NCBI GenBank assembly: GCA_023247875.1
Contig: JAHFFQ010000002.1
Location: forward strand, 1-22,525
Direction of reading: 5' to 3'
Source: Candidatus Omnitrophota bacterium
Lineage (GTDB): Bacteria > Omnitrophota > Gorgyraeia > Gygaellales > Profunditerraquicolaceae
Length of the DNA stretch: 22,525 nt
This document shows positions 1 to 7,367 of this stretch, piece after piece. Each line of letters begins with the position of its first letter. Position 1 is the stretch's first letter. The notes below the pieces were generated by a model. It saw nothing but the letters and a program-made list of their open reading frames with translations. It was not told where the DNA came from and did not search any database. The translations under genes were made by a program, and so were the position numbers.

Positions 1-2
1 CC

Positions 3-476
3 AGGTCTATCGGGATGGATTATCTGGTTGTGAAACCCTATTCGCAGCATCCCCTAAGCAAGACCGTCAAATTCAAAGATATTAAATACGATAAGTACCT
101 TGATTTAGCTAATAAGTTAAAAAAGATTAACGCTAAAGATTTTAATGTGGTATTCCGCATGCACACAATGCAAAAGTGGGATAGGCAAGAGCGTAATTAT
201 AAGCACTGCTTAGCGCTTCCCTTCTGGGCGTATATTGACGCCGGAGGCAGTGTCTGGGCATGCAGTATGTATTTGACCAAGGATAAGTTCTGCCTGGGGA
301 ATATTTACAATAACAGCTTCAAGGAGATCTGGGAGAGTTCAAAACGCGACAAACTCGTGCGTTGGGCGGCAAATGCATTAAATACCTCCAAATGCAGGGT
401 AAATTGCAGGATGGATGAAGTTAACCGGTATCTTTGGGAGTTGACCCATCCTTCGGCGCACGTTAATTTTATTTAA
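3..476 (+). CDS. Radical SAM/SPASM domain protein, C-terminal part (5' end outside window)
   Basis: This is the C-terminal part of a radical SAM enzyme. The reading frame is open from base 3, so the Met codon at base 15 is probably internal. Counting from that Met, a SPASM-type auxiliary-cluster region is visible: Cys65, Cys83 (spacing X17), Cys93, and the pair Cys127-X3-Cys131, with GNIYNNSFKEIW between them, the usual 'GNI...KEIW' signature. The last residues are HVNFI. The gene at 1785-2912 has the same X17 and X3 cysteine spacings, the same GNI...FKEIW block and the same HVNFI end, so the two are paralogues. The CX3CX2C cluster-binding motif would lie upstream of the window and cannot be checked. 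SPASM radical SAM enzymes modify peptides or small molecules, and some act on sugars; the substrate here is unknown. The stop is one base before the next gene's ATG, indicating co-transcription. Confidence 0.8.
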   Translation, partial: RSIGMDYLVVKPYSQHPLSKTVKFKDIKYDKYLDLANKLKKINAKDFNVVFRMHTMQKWDRQERNYKHCLALPFWAYIDAGGSVWACSMYLTKDKFCLGNIYNNSFKEIWESSKRDKLVRWAANALNTSKCRVNCRMDEVNRYLWELTHPSAHVNFI

Positions 477-477
477 T

Positions 478-1308
478 ATGGCCCTAACAGGTAAGGCTTT
501 ACAAAAAAAAGCAGATCAGCTCCGGCATGAAGTCATCGATGTGGCGGTTAGAAATAAGGCCGGGCATATTGCTCCTTCACTATCTTGCGTGGATATTCTC
601 GCCGCCCTTTATTATAACGTAATGCGTTATCATCCGAATGATCCCCGCTGGGATAAAAGAGACAGGTTAATTTTCTCCAAAGCGCACGGCTGCTACGCGC
701 TGTACGCTATCCTTAGCGATAAGGGTATTTTGCCCGCCAGAGATTGGAAGGATTTTTATAGCTCTGCCAGCAGTCTTTTGGGCTGCCTGGATTACCGCCT
801 GGATTACGGTTTTGAGGCAGGATGCGGCTCCCTGGGGCATGGTTTGCCTATTGCCGTAGGCCAGGCATTCGCAGCAAGGCTACAAAAGAAAAGCTTCCAT
901 ACTTTTTGCGTCATTGGGGATGGTGAGATGCAGGAGGGCACAACCTGGGAGGCCCTGCAATTTGCGGTTAAGCATGAGGTCAATAACCTCACCATTATTA
1001 TTGATGATAATCGTTTACAGGCAATGGATTTTATCATTAATGTCCTTGACCGGGATGCCAGGGATAAGATTAAGAAGTTAAAAGGTTTTGGTTTGGCGCC
1101 GGTTGTTTGTTACGGCCATGACGCAAGCAAACTCGCGCGGCTGATAAAGCCGGCAGGTAAATCTTCTTTAAAGATACCCCGCGTGATCATTGCCGAGACG
1201 GTAAAGGGATTCGGGCTTAAGTGCATGGAGAACATACCAAAGTTCCATTTCCGCACACCGACCCCGGAAGAGCTGAAATTAGGGAGGAGTTATGCCTGCC
1301 GACTGTAA
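478..1308 (+). CDS. Transketolase-like ThDP-binding (N-terminal) subunit, divergent
   Basis: Equivalent to the N-terminal (PP, diphosphate-binding) domain of transketolase, encoded as a separate 276-residue subunit. Visible: AGH at 28-30, KAH at 68-70, GSLGHG at 117-122, and the ThDP/metal motif G147-D-G-E150-MQEG-TWEA running to D176-D-N178. One residue normally conserved in transketolases is missing: the 'PGH' histidine (His103 in yeast), which helps hold the donor ketose, is replaced in the segment GCL at 102-104. The complete pair further along the window keeps it (His107). The loop after 'DDNRLQ' also differs from the usual pattern. The start is chosen by alignment with that second copy; no clear ribosome binding site precedes it. 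The partner subunit follows with a 17-base overlap. It is likely a ThDP enzyme moving or cleaving a carbon unit of an unusual sugar; ordinary pentose-phosphate transketolase activity is doubtful. Confidence 0.85.
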   Translation: MALTGKALQKKADQLRHEVIDVAVRNKAGHIAPSLSCVDILAALYYNVMRYHPNDPRWDKRDRLIFSKAHGCYALYAILSDKGILPARDWKDFYSSASSLLGCLDYRLDYGFEAGCGSLGHGLPIAVGQAFAARLQKKSFHTFCVIGDGEMQEGTTWEALQFAVKHEVNNLTIIIDDNRLQAMDFIINVLDRDARDKIKKLKGFGLAPVVCYGHDASKLARLIKPAGKSSLKIPRVIIAETVKGFGLKCMENIPKFHFRTPTPEELKLGRSYACRL

Positions 1309-1783
1309 CTATCGTAAAAGTGTCGTCGACCTCCTGATCCCTTATTTTCGCAAAGACAAACGGTTATATCTTCTTGTGTGCGATATGGGGTTTGGGGTAG
1401 TTGATAATATAAGGCATGAGTTCCCCGGAAGGGTGATCAATTGCGGGATCATGGAGCAGGGGACAGTGGGCATCGCCGCGGGAATGAGCATGAGCGGTTT
1501 AGTGCCCGTAGTTTATTCCATAGTGAATTTTCTTGTTTACCGTTCACTTGAGCAGATAAGGAATGATGTGGTCCTGCAGGAATTGAACGTCAAATTCATT
1601 TCTACCGGGGTAAACGATTATTTTAAGTTCCTCGGTCCTTCGCACTGCTGCGGGAAGGACGACCTTGCGTTAATGAAGCTGATCAAGATGAAAACGTATG
1701 ATCCTTACGCGGCCAAAAAGAGTTTTCAGAAACTGGTCAAAGAGTGGATGAGCGATGACAAGCCAGGTTATATAAGGGTCTGA
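1292..1783 (+). CDS. Transketolase-like pyrimidine-binding subunit, short form lacking the C-terminal domain
   Basis: 163 residues matching only the PYR (middle) domain of transketolase. The catalytic glutamate that activates ThDP is present in GIMEQ (Glu55), and the histidine of the 'GPTH' motif appears as GPSH (His118). The block LEQIRNDV is shared exactly with the longer paralogue at 15350-16282. The protein stops right after the PYR domain at PGYIRV, where the paralogue reads PLYIRL and continues for about 155 more residues as the transketolase C-terminal domain. The next gene begins two bases after the stop, and no remnant of the missing domain is seen, so this looks like a genuine one-domain subunit and not a frameshift. 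A strong ribosome binding site (GGAGG, 1283-1287) lies inside the end of the preceding gene and fixes the start. Expected to pair with the preceding subunit to form the ThDP active site. Confidence 0.82.
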   Translation: MPADCNYRKSVVDLLIPYFRKDKRLYLLVCDMGFGVVDNIRHEFPGRVINCGIMEQGTVGIAAGMSMSGLVPVVYSIVNFLVYRSLEQIRNDVVLQELNVKFISTGVNDYFKFLGPSHCCGKDDLALMKLIKMKTYDPYAAKKSFQKLVKEWMSDDKPGYIRV

Positions 1784-1784
1784 T

Positions 1785-2912
1785 ATGGCGCAGGTATCGC
1801 AGGTTAAAATAAGCGGTTTAATATTAGACGGCCATAAATTAAATTGGCACAGGGAGAGGGTCGCCGCCTGGCTGTCGGGTGAGAGGATCGCTCCGATTAC
1901 CATTGATTGTGCCCTGACCAGAAGATGCACCTACAGGTGCGTTTACTGTTATGGCCAGCTTCAGGCTAATGACGAAAAGAAGATGACCAGGGAGGTGATC
2001 TTCAGGTTCCTTGATGATGCGGCGGAGATCGGCGTAAAAGCGGTAAGTTTTGTCAGCGATGGAGAGAGTACCTGCTCCCCGCATTTATATGACGCTATCT
2101 TGAGGGGCAGATCAAACGGCCTGGATATGGCTTTAGGGACAAACGGCTTCCTCTTAAAAGATGAGCGGCTTGAGGAAATACTTCCGGCTTTGACTTATCT
2201 AAGGTTCAATATTTCAGCTGCCGGACCTAAAAGATACGCCGAGATCATGGGATGCAAAAGTGAGAATTTTCTGAAAGTAGTTAATACTATCAAAGAGGCT
2301 GTGCGGATCAAGAAGGAGAGAAGGCTTGCGGTTACCCTGGGCCTGCAGATGGTGCTCCTGCCGCAATTCGCCGACCAGATCATGCCGCTGGCGCTCCTGG
2401 GAAAAGAGATGGGGGTTGATTATACGGTAATAAAACACTGCAGCGATGACGAAGAGGGTAAATTAGGAGTGGATTATGCAAAATATTTTGACCTGGTTGA
2501 ATTGCTTAAGCAGGCCGAAGGCCTCTCTACGGAGAATTACCTGGTTAAGGCAAAATGGTCAAAAATACTAAGCGGAGGCAAGAGGGTTTACAGCCGTTGT
2601 TACGGAGCGCCATTTATAATGCAATTTTCCGGCTCAGGGCTGGTAGCCCCATGCGGAATGTTATTTAATTCAAAATATAAGAAATACCATATCGGTAATA
2701 TCTGCGAAAAGCCTTTCAAGGAAATATGGAAGAGCGACAGATATTGGGAGGTGATTAATCTTTTATCCTCCGAGAAGTTTGATGCCCGCAAAAATTGCGG
2801 CTCCTTATGCCTTCAGCATAAGGTTAATGAGTTTTTATGGAAGCTAAAAACAGAGGCTTTAGCTCCTCCTGAAGCAGGGGAAGAAGCACCTCCTCATGTT
2901 AATTTCATATAA
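1785..2912 (+). CDS. Radical SAM/SPASM domain protein
   Basis: 375 residues. The 4Fe-4S/SAM motif C48-X3-C52-X2-C55 is in the segment RRCTYRCVYC, followed by SDGES at about 91-95, in the position of the SAM-contacting 'GGE' motif. The C-terminal third carries a SPASM-like region: a Cys in SRCYGAPF, a second Cys 18 residues later in APCGML, the block GNICEKPFKEIW, and a final CGSLC pair. The cysteine that the paralogue at the window start has before GNI is His here (YHIGNI), so the auxiliary-cluster ligand set differs between the two. The protein ends in PPHVNFI after a Pro/Glu-rich linker. It follows the short transketolase subunit by one base and precedes a GT2 gene. Its place in a glycan operon points to modification of a sugar or sugar nucleotide, but the reaction cannot be read from the sequence. 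Confidence 0.85.
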   Translation: MAQVSQVKISGLILDGHKLNWHRERVAAWLSGERIAPITIDCALTRRCTYRCVYCYGQLQANDEKKMTREVIFRFLDDAAEIGVKAVSFVSDGESTCSPHLYDAILRGRSNGLDMALGTNGFLLKDERLEEILPALTYLRFNISAAGPKRYAEIMGCKSENFLKVVNTIKEAVRIKKERRLAVTLGLQMVLLPQFADQIMPLALLGKEMGVDYTVIKHCSDDEEGKLGVDYAKYFDLVELLKQAEGLSTENYLVKAKWSKILSGGKRVYSRCYGAPFIMQFSGSGLVAPCGMLFNSKYKKYHIGNICEKPFKEIWKSDRYWEVINLLSSEKFDARKNCGSLCLQHKVNEFLWKLKTEALAPPEAGEEAPPHVNFI

Positions 2913-2927
2913 CTTAAATAGCTGACT

Positions 2928-3704
2928 ATGGCTCAAAACCTTTTAGATATATCGGTGATAATGCCGGCCTTGAACGAGGAGAAGAACATACTCCAGGCGA
3001 TAAAGAACGCTTTGGGGGCATTCCAGGAGTGCGGGATCGCCGGCGAGGTAATCGTGGTCAACGACGGAAGCTCAGACCGGACAAGGGAGAGGGTGGAGGG
3101 TTTCCTGCAGTCTGATAAGAGGGTGAGTATCCTTAACCACGATAAACCGTTGGGGATAGGCGCTTCTTTTTGGGATGGAGTGGATAATGCTCAAGGGGGC
3201 GCGATCGTGCTTCTACCCGGGGATAACGAAAATGACCCCTGGGAAATATTCAGGTATTTCAGGCTGCTTGAGCATGTGGATATCGTAATCCCGTTTGTAT
3301 TTAATAGGGAAGCACGGTCAATTTTCAGGAACATGCTCTCTTTTCTTTACCGCTTTATCATCAACTCTACATTCCTGGTCAATTTCAATTATACCAACGG
3401 TACTGCCCTTTACAGGAGGTCTATGCTTAAAGAGCTTGATTTCAGAAGCACGGGTTTCTTTTTTCAGACCGATATTCTGGTGCGGACCGTTAAGAAGGGG
3501 TATCTTTTTGCCGAGGTCCCTTACCGGCTGGGCATACGTAAGGATGGGGTTTCCAAGGCCGTTACATTCCCTTCGTTGTTTAAGGTGGTCAAAGGCTACT
3601 TAAGATTGGTCAGGGATTTTTATTTCACGAAAAGCCTCAAAGCTAACACGGTGTACTCCGCGGATTCATCCACTGCGCTAAGAAAGCAAAAAGACCATAC
3701 ATGA
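2928..3704 (+). CDS. Glycosyltransferase family 2 (DPM1-like)
   Basis: A GT-A fold family 2 glycosyltransferase of 258 residues. The N-terminal nucleotide-binding strand is ISVIMPALNEE (8-18), followed by VIVVNDGSSDRT (41-52), and the metal-binding region is LLPGDNEND (95-103), where GDN stands in for the usual DxD. The closest general resemblance is to dolichyl-phosphate-mannose-synthase-like enzymes, which load a sugar from a nucleotide donor onto a polyprenyl phosphate. No long C-terminal membrane segment is evident, although 128-150 is fairly hydrophobic. The gene is followed, with an ATGA overlap, by two small membrane proteins and then a DUF2079 GT-C protein. That is the expected partnership of a lipid-linked sugar donor synthase with membrane transferases that consume it. 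The sugar specificity is unknown. Confidence 0.85.
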   Translation: MAQNLLDISVIMPALNEEKNILQAIKNALGAFQECGIAGEVIVVNDGSSDRTRERVEGFLQSDKRVSILNHDKPLGIGASFWDGVDNAQGGAIVLLPGDNENDPWEIFRYFRLLEHVDIVIPFVFNREARSIFRNMLSFLYRFIINSTFLVNFNYTNGTALYRRSMLKELDFRSTGFFFQTDILVRTVKKGYLFAEVPYRLGIRKDGVSKAVTFPSLFKVVKGYLRLVRDFYFTKSLKANTVYSADSSTALRKQKDHT

Positions 3705-4192
3705 GCGTCTTAATTTCAGGGAGTTTGTTATTTGCCATCGCCTTCTTAGTGCATCTGATTGTTTGGAGATGGCGCTATCCGCGTAATCCCATTAAAACCC
3801 TGGTTTTGCTCTTTGGAACAGTAGCGCTGACCGGCATTATCCTCCTGTCTTTGCGTGCCTCTTATACAGCGGTTCAGTATGCGCATATTGCCTTGTTTTT
3901 CTTTTCCCTCTTTACCTGCTATCTGATCACTTATTCGGCTATTGAAGCGGACAGCCCATCACTGGTCATCGTATTACTGGTCGCAAAGTGCGGCAAGGCG
4001 GGGATGCCTTCTGAGCTCATAAAAGAGGCCATGGGAAATGACCTGTTGATCGAACCCCGGATCAAGGAGCTGGCGCAGGCGGGGCTGGTGGATTTAAGCG
4101 GCTTAACATATAAGATCAACGCAAAGGGGAGGTTTTTGCTTCTGCCTTTTGTTATTTACCGTAATTTTCTGGGATTAGGAAAGGGCGGTTGA
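3701..4192 (+). CDS. Small membrane protein with three TM segments and a winged-helix-like tail
   Basis: I do not recognise a named family. The 163 residues show three hydrophobic segments at about 4-22, 31-51 and 60-80, then a soluble stretch (about 84-143) that reads like a winged helix: helix LVIVLLVAKCG, turn, helix SELIKEAM, recognition-like helix IEPRIKELAQAGLV, and a wing LTYKINAKGRF. It ends with a hydrophobic/amphipathic helix (145-158). The next gene has the same layout, and the two can be aligned by eye across the tail (IEPRIKELAQAGLV against IDLRMRRLLNNHQIV; YKINAKGRF against SRAGRYYV), so they are diverged tandem duplicates. The start overlaps the preceding GT2 stop as ATGA. Possible roles are a membrane-tethered regulator or an accessory/scaffold subunit for the neighbouring membrane glycosyltransferases; neither is shown by the sequence. 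Confidence 0.7.
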   Translation: MSVLISGSLLFAIAFLVHLIVWRWRYPRNPIKTLVLLFGTVALTGIILLSLRASYTAVQYAHIALFFFSLFTCYLITYSAIEADSPSLVIVLLVAKCGKAGMPSELIKEAMGNDLLIEPRIKELAQAGLVDLSGLTYKINAKGRFLLLPFVIYRNFLGLGKGG

Positions 4193-4199
4193 TTTGTAG

Positions 4200-4724
4200 A
4201 TGGGCTATTACAATATATTTATTCCCATTATCGGTATGCTTGGCAATATAACCGCGCAAATATTCTTGTATAAATATCTGCCCGGGAAAAAGCTGTTGAG
4301 ATCGGAGTATTTCGGGTTTTTGTGCGGTGTAATAGTTTTTGCGGTTTGCCAGGCCCTTGCGCATGGGGAGCTGAGCCTAGAGCGCTTCTCTTTGATCTGC
4401 GCAAATTTAATCATCTATCTTTGCCTTTCTTATTGCTATTTTAACTTTATCAACATGGGGGAGACCGCCCGCAGGATACGTCTGTTAAGAGAGCTTTATG
4501 ATTCAGGCCATGGCCTGAATAAGGAGGAGATACTTGCAAGGTATAACGCAGGGGAGGTAATTGATTTGCGCATGAGGCGCCTGCTTAATAATCATCAGAT
4601 TGTATCGCGCGCCGGGAGGTATTATGTAGGTAGCCCGGTTGTGTTATTTATTTCAAAGGCAATAGTTTTGATGAAGCTGGTTGTTTTAGGCAAAAAAAGC
4701 GAGTTTGACATTCATCATGGATAA
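4200..4724 (+). CDS. Small membrane protein with three TM segments and a winged-helix-like tail (paralogue of preceding gene)
   Basis: Unnamed protein of 174 residues. Hydrophobic segments lie at about 4-24, 37-55 and 63-84, followed by a charged helix RRIRLLRELYDSG (91-103), a helix NKEEILARYNAG, a helix IDLRMRRLLNNHQIV (121-135) and a short wing RAGRYYV (138-143). A second hydrophobic helix follows at 146-163. The order matches the preceding gene's product segment for segment, so this is a tandem paralogue although overall identity looks low. It starts 7 bases after the previous stop and its stop codon lies inside the start of the DUF2079 gene. That suggests all three products are made together and may act together in the membrane. 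The similarity to a DNA-binding winged helix may reflect a protein-protein module instead, because nothing else here implies regulation. Confidence 0.7.
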   Translation: MGYYNIFIPIIGMLGNITAQIFLYKYLPGKKLLRSEYFGFLCGVIVFAVCQALAHGELSLERFSLICANLIIYLCLSYCYFNFINMGETARRIRLLRELYDSGHGLNKEEILARYNAGEVIDLRMRRLLNNHQIVSRAGRYYVGSPVVLFISKAIVLMKLVVLGKKSEFDIHHG

Positions 4725-6390
4725 ATTTAAGAAAATGTTGGCTAATTTATTTGATCAGTTTTTACTGGTTTATTTTGTTTTCCTGCTTGGACTTTTTGTA
4801 ACCGATTATGCTTTTATTTTCAAAGATGGGATATCCAATCTTTCGGTCCAGAGCATGATCTTTGTTTTCCTGTTAGCGGTGCGCTGGTATCTGGATATGG
4901 CTTCATTCGGTAATTCCCTGCTTATAAAATTATTCAAACGCGTATCTAAGTTGGGGGATGTTAAGCTCCTTTGGTTTTTATCCCTGGCCCTGGTTTTGCT
5001 TTTTTTATATATAGGGATAATGCGGCATTTTGCCTTTTCATCCGCGGGCATAGATATGGGAGCTACTGACCAGGTGCTCTGGAATACTGTAAACGGGAGC
5101 TTCCTTTTTTCCTCGATTGACGGCAACATCAATCATCTGGGCGCTCATTTTGAGCCGGTCCTATTGCTTATTTCGCCTTTATACTTTATTTGGCCCAATA
5201 TCATAATACTGATATTCCTTCAGGCCCTTGCCGTGGGACTGGCAGTTTTTCCGCTTTACCTGATCGCCAGGAAGAGGTTAAAGAGCAGGCTCCTGGTCTT
5301 TGCTTTTATTTTAGCCTATTTTCTCTCGCGGCCGTTAAGAGGGGTGGGGCTATTGGATTTCCATAATGATGTCTTCCTGATCCCCCTGTCTTTTGCAAGT
5401 TATTACCTGCTTATAACCAGGCGCAACTTTTGGGCAGTTGTTGCCATGCTTTTAATGTTATGCTGCAAGGAGAGCGCTGCGATCCTGGTTCTTGCTTACG
5501 GTATTTTTACGATCGCCTACCTTAAACGTTATCGTTTAGGCGTTTTTCTTTTAGTCTTGGCAATAAGCTGGTGGTTTGCGGCAACGGGCCTGGTCATGCC
5601 CCACTTTGCCAACACTAAAGCTTATCCGTATTTAAAGTGGCTTCCTTTTGGCCCGACCTACGCGGATAACCTCTCAGCGGTAGCAAAAGACCCGATGCTC
5701 CTGGTAAAATTATTATTCTCCCCGCAGAAGCTGGAGTTTTATCTTAAGCTTTTTTTACCCTTAGGCCTGCTATCTTTTTTAAGCCCCGGGCACTACGTAT
5801 TATTCCTTTTGCCTCTTGCCACCCAGGTTGCCGGAAGCGTCAATCACGGCGGAATGATGACCCTTACCTCTCATTATCCGGCGCATACCCTCCCCGTTAT
5901 TTTTATCTCAGCAATATACGGGGCAGGCAGGTTGATTGATAGGAGCGGGGAGAGGGTATCGGTTTATCTTGCAGCCATAATTATATTCTTTTCTTTGCTT
6001 TTTTTCGGCAAAAGCGACGGCTATAAATTGTCCAAGTTTATCCGTTCGGCAGGGCAATTGCATTCTTCTGAAGTGAGGGGGGCTTTAAAGATAATCCCTC
6101 AAAGCGCCTCAGTCTGCGCCGTGCACAGATTAGCCGGGCACCTTACTCACCGCAAATTCATTTATATCTGGGAGACCAGCCCGGATATGCGCTACCTGGC
6201 AGAATATGTTGTATTGCACCGCCGGCTCATTGAAGCGGATAAAGAAGGGTTCGGCCGGGTCATTGCTGAGTTAAGAGAAAGGGGATTTAAAGAAACATAC
6301 GCCGATAAATACAATGATCTCTTCATATTTTTTAATCCAATCTATAAAAAAGAATTTTTGGAAAACAGGCAGGGAAGGATAATTATTTAA
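4717..6390 (+). CDS. DUF2079 polytopic membrane protein (GT-C type glycosyltransferase-like)
   Basis: About 557 residues with roughly ten or more hydrophobic segments. The DUF2079 signature is clear in the first large extracytoplasmic loop: GIDMGATDQVLWNT (about 111-124), then a GSFLFSS segment and LGAHFEP (about 141-147), followed by LLLISPLYFIWP. Acidic residues in this loop correspond to the catalytic region of GT-C enzymes, which transfer sugars from polyprenyl-phosphate donors on the outer face of the membrane. I chose the ATG at 4717 over an upstream in-frame TTG at 4705 because TTG is a weaker start and ATG gives a short 8-base overlap with the previous gene. The C-terminal about 110 residues form a soluble domain, as is usual for the family. 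The preceding DPM1-like GT2 could supply the lipid-linked donor. Acceptor and sugar are unknown. Confidence 0.85.
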   Translation: MDKFKKMLANLFDQFLLVYFVFLLGLFVTDYAFIFKDGISNLSVQSMIFVFLLAVRWYLDMASFGNSLLIKLFKRVSKLGDVKLLWFLSLALVLLFLYIGIMRHFAFSSAGIDMGATDQVLWNTVNGSFLFSSIDGNINHLGAHFEPVLLLISPLYFIWPNIIILIFLQALAVGLAVFPLYLIARKRLKSRLLVFAFILAYFLSRPLRGVGLLDFHNDVFLIPLSFASYYLLITRRNFWAVVAMLLMLCCKESAAILVLAYGIFTIAYLKRYRLGVFLLVLAISWWFAATGLVMPHFANTKAYPYLKWLPFGPTYADNLSAVAKDPMLLVKLLFSPQKLEFYLKLFLPLGLLSFLSPGHYVLFLLPLATQVAGSVNHGGMMTLTSHYPAHTLPVIFISAIYGAGRLIDRSGERVSVYLAAIIIFFSLLFFGKSDGYKLSKFIRSAGQLHSSEVRGALKIIPQSASVCAVHRLAGHLTHRKFIYIWETSPDMRYLAEYVVLHRRLIEADKEGFGRVIAELRERGFKETYADKYNDLFIFFNPIYKKEFLENRQGRIII

Positions 6391-7367
6391 TGTCGGCAAA
6401 ACAATTCTGGCATAAGCGGAGGGTTTTAATCACCGGCGCAAGCGGTTTTATCGGCTCCTGGCTTACCTTGAGTTTATTGGAACGCGGGGCAGAGGTAGTT
6501 ATTCTGGCAAAAGGAAATATGAAGAATCCCCTGCTTGCCGCCAAAATGCTCAAAGAAGTTAAAGCAATTTCCAGGCTGGATATAACGGATTTTTCAGAAA
6601 CAAGGGAGGTATTTAGGAGATACAAAGCAGATACCTGTTTTCATTTAGCCGGCCAGCCCATCGTAGGTATTGCCAATGAATCGCCTTTTCCTACATTTGA
6701 GGCCAATATCAAAGGAACCTGGAATATACTGGAGGCAGCAAGGCAGAGCAAGGTTAAAAGATTGATAATTGCCTCCGCTGATAAAGTTTACGGAGAGCAG
6801 GCCCGGCTTCCTTATACCGAAGAGATGACTTTATCGGCAGTGCATCCATACGGCGCTTCCAAGATATGCGCCGAGCTTTTGAGCCGCACTTATCTGGATA
6901 CCTATGGCTTGCCTGTAGCTATCCTGCGGGCTTCCAATACCTATGGAGGCGGGGACCTTAATTTCAGCCGGATCATCCCCGGGGCGATCAAGTCGGTATT
7001 GAATAACCGGGACCCGGTTATAAGAGGGGATGGCGCATCTTTAAGGGATTTTATTTATATTGCCGACATTGTTCATGCTTATCTGACTTTAGCGGAATCC
7101 CTGCATAAGGAAAATGTAAAGGGGGAGGTTTTTAATTTTAGTTCAGGCAGGCCGGTCAGCATACTTGGCCTGGTAAAAATGATCATAAAGATATCAGGCA
7201 GAAAAGGCCTTAAACCCCTGATCCTCGGTAAGGCCAGCCCGAGAAACGAAATAAGCCGGCAGTATTTATCGATTAATAAGGCAGCCCGGGTATTGGGATG
7301 GGCCCCGCGTTATGATCTGGAGGCGGGATTAAGATGGACCATAAACTGGTATAAGAATTACATATGA
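6390..7367 (+). CDS. NAD-dependent epimerase/dehydratase, CDP-glucose 4,6-dehydratase-like
   Basis: An extended short-chain dehydrogenase of 325 residues. The NAD-binding glycine motif is G16-ASG19-F-I-G22. FHLAGQPIVG (84-93) and GTWNILEAAR (109-118) are typical of the RfbG branch. The catalytic groups are ADK (130-132) and Y154-X3-K158 in HPYGASKIC. The block GGGDLNFSRIIP resembles the conserved 'GGGDW..-R.-P' stretch of CDP-glucose 4,6-dehydratases. It is a paralogue of the rfbG copy at 12617-13600, sharing GTWNILEAAR and GDLNFSRI exactly, but the Ser/Thr before the catalytic Asp is Ala here. It is separated from rfbF by about 4.5 kb, so it may act on a different nucleotide sugar or as an epimerase. 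It starts on the last base of the DUF2079 stop codon and overlaps the next gene as ATGA. Confidence 0.82.
   Translation: MSAKQFWHKRRVLITGASGFIGSWLTLSLLERGAEVVILAKGNMKNPLLAAKMLKEVKAISRLDITDFSETREVFRRYKADTCFHLAGQPIVGIANESPFPTFEANIKGTWNILEAARQSKVKRLIIASADKVYGEQARLPYTEEMTLSAVHPYGASKICAELLSRTYLDTYGLPVAILRASNTYGGGDLNFSRIIPGAIKSVLNNRDPVIRGDGASLRDFIYIADIVHAYLTLAESLHKENVKGEVFNFSSGRPVSILGLVKMIIKISGRKGLKPLILGKASPRNEISRQYLSINKAARVLGWAPRYDLEAGLRWTINWYKNYI

Noticed and set aside
804..1037. Antisense open frame opposite the first transketolase subunit
   Set aside because: No motif and no ribosome binding site; a shadow of the conserved sense-strand protein.
1292..1783. Frameshift or sequencing error as the cause of the short transketolase subunit
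   Set aside because: The next gene starts two bases after the stop and reads as radical SAM from its first codons; no frame downstream contains transketolase C-terminal domain sequence such as the HTVKPID or EEHNLIGG blocks.
4705..4716. TTG at 4705 as the start of the DUF2079 protein
   Set aside because: ATG 4717 is in frame four codons later, gives an ordinary short overlap, and TTG is a weaker start with no better ribosome binding site.
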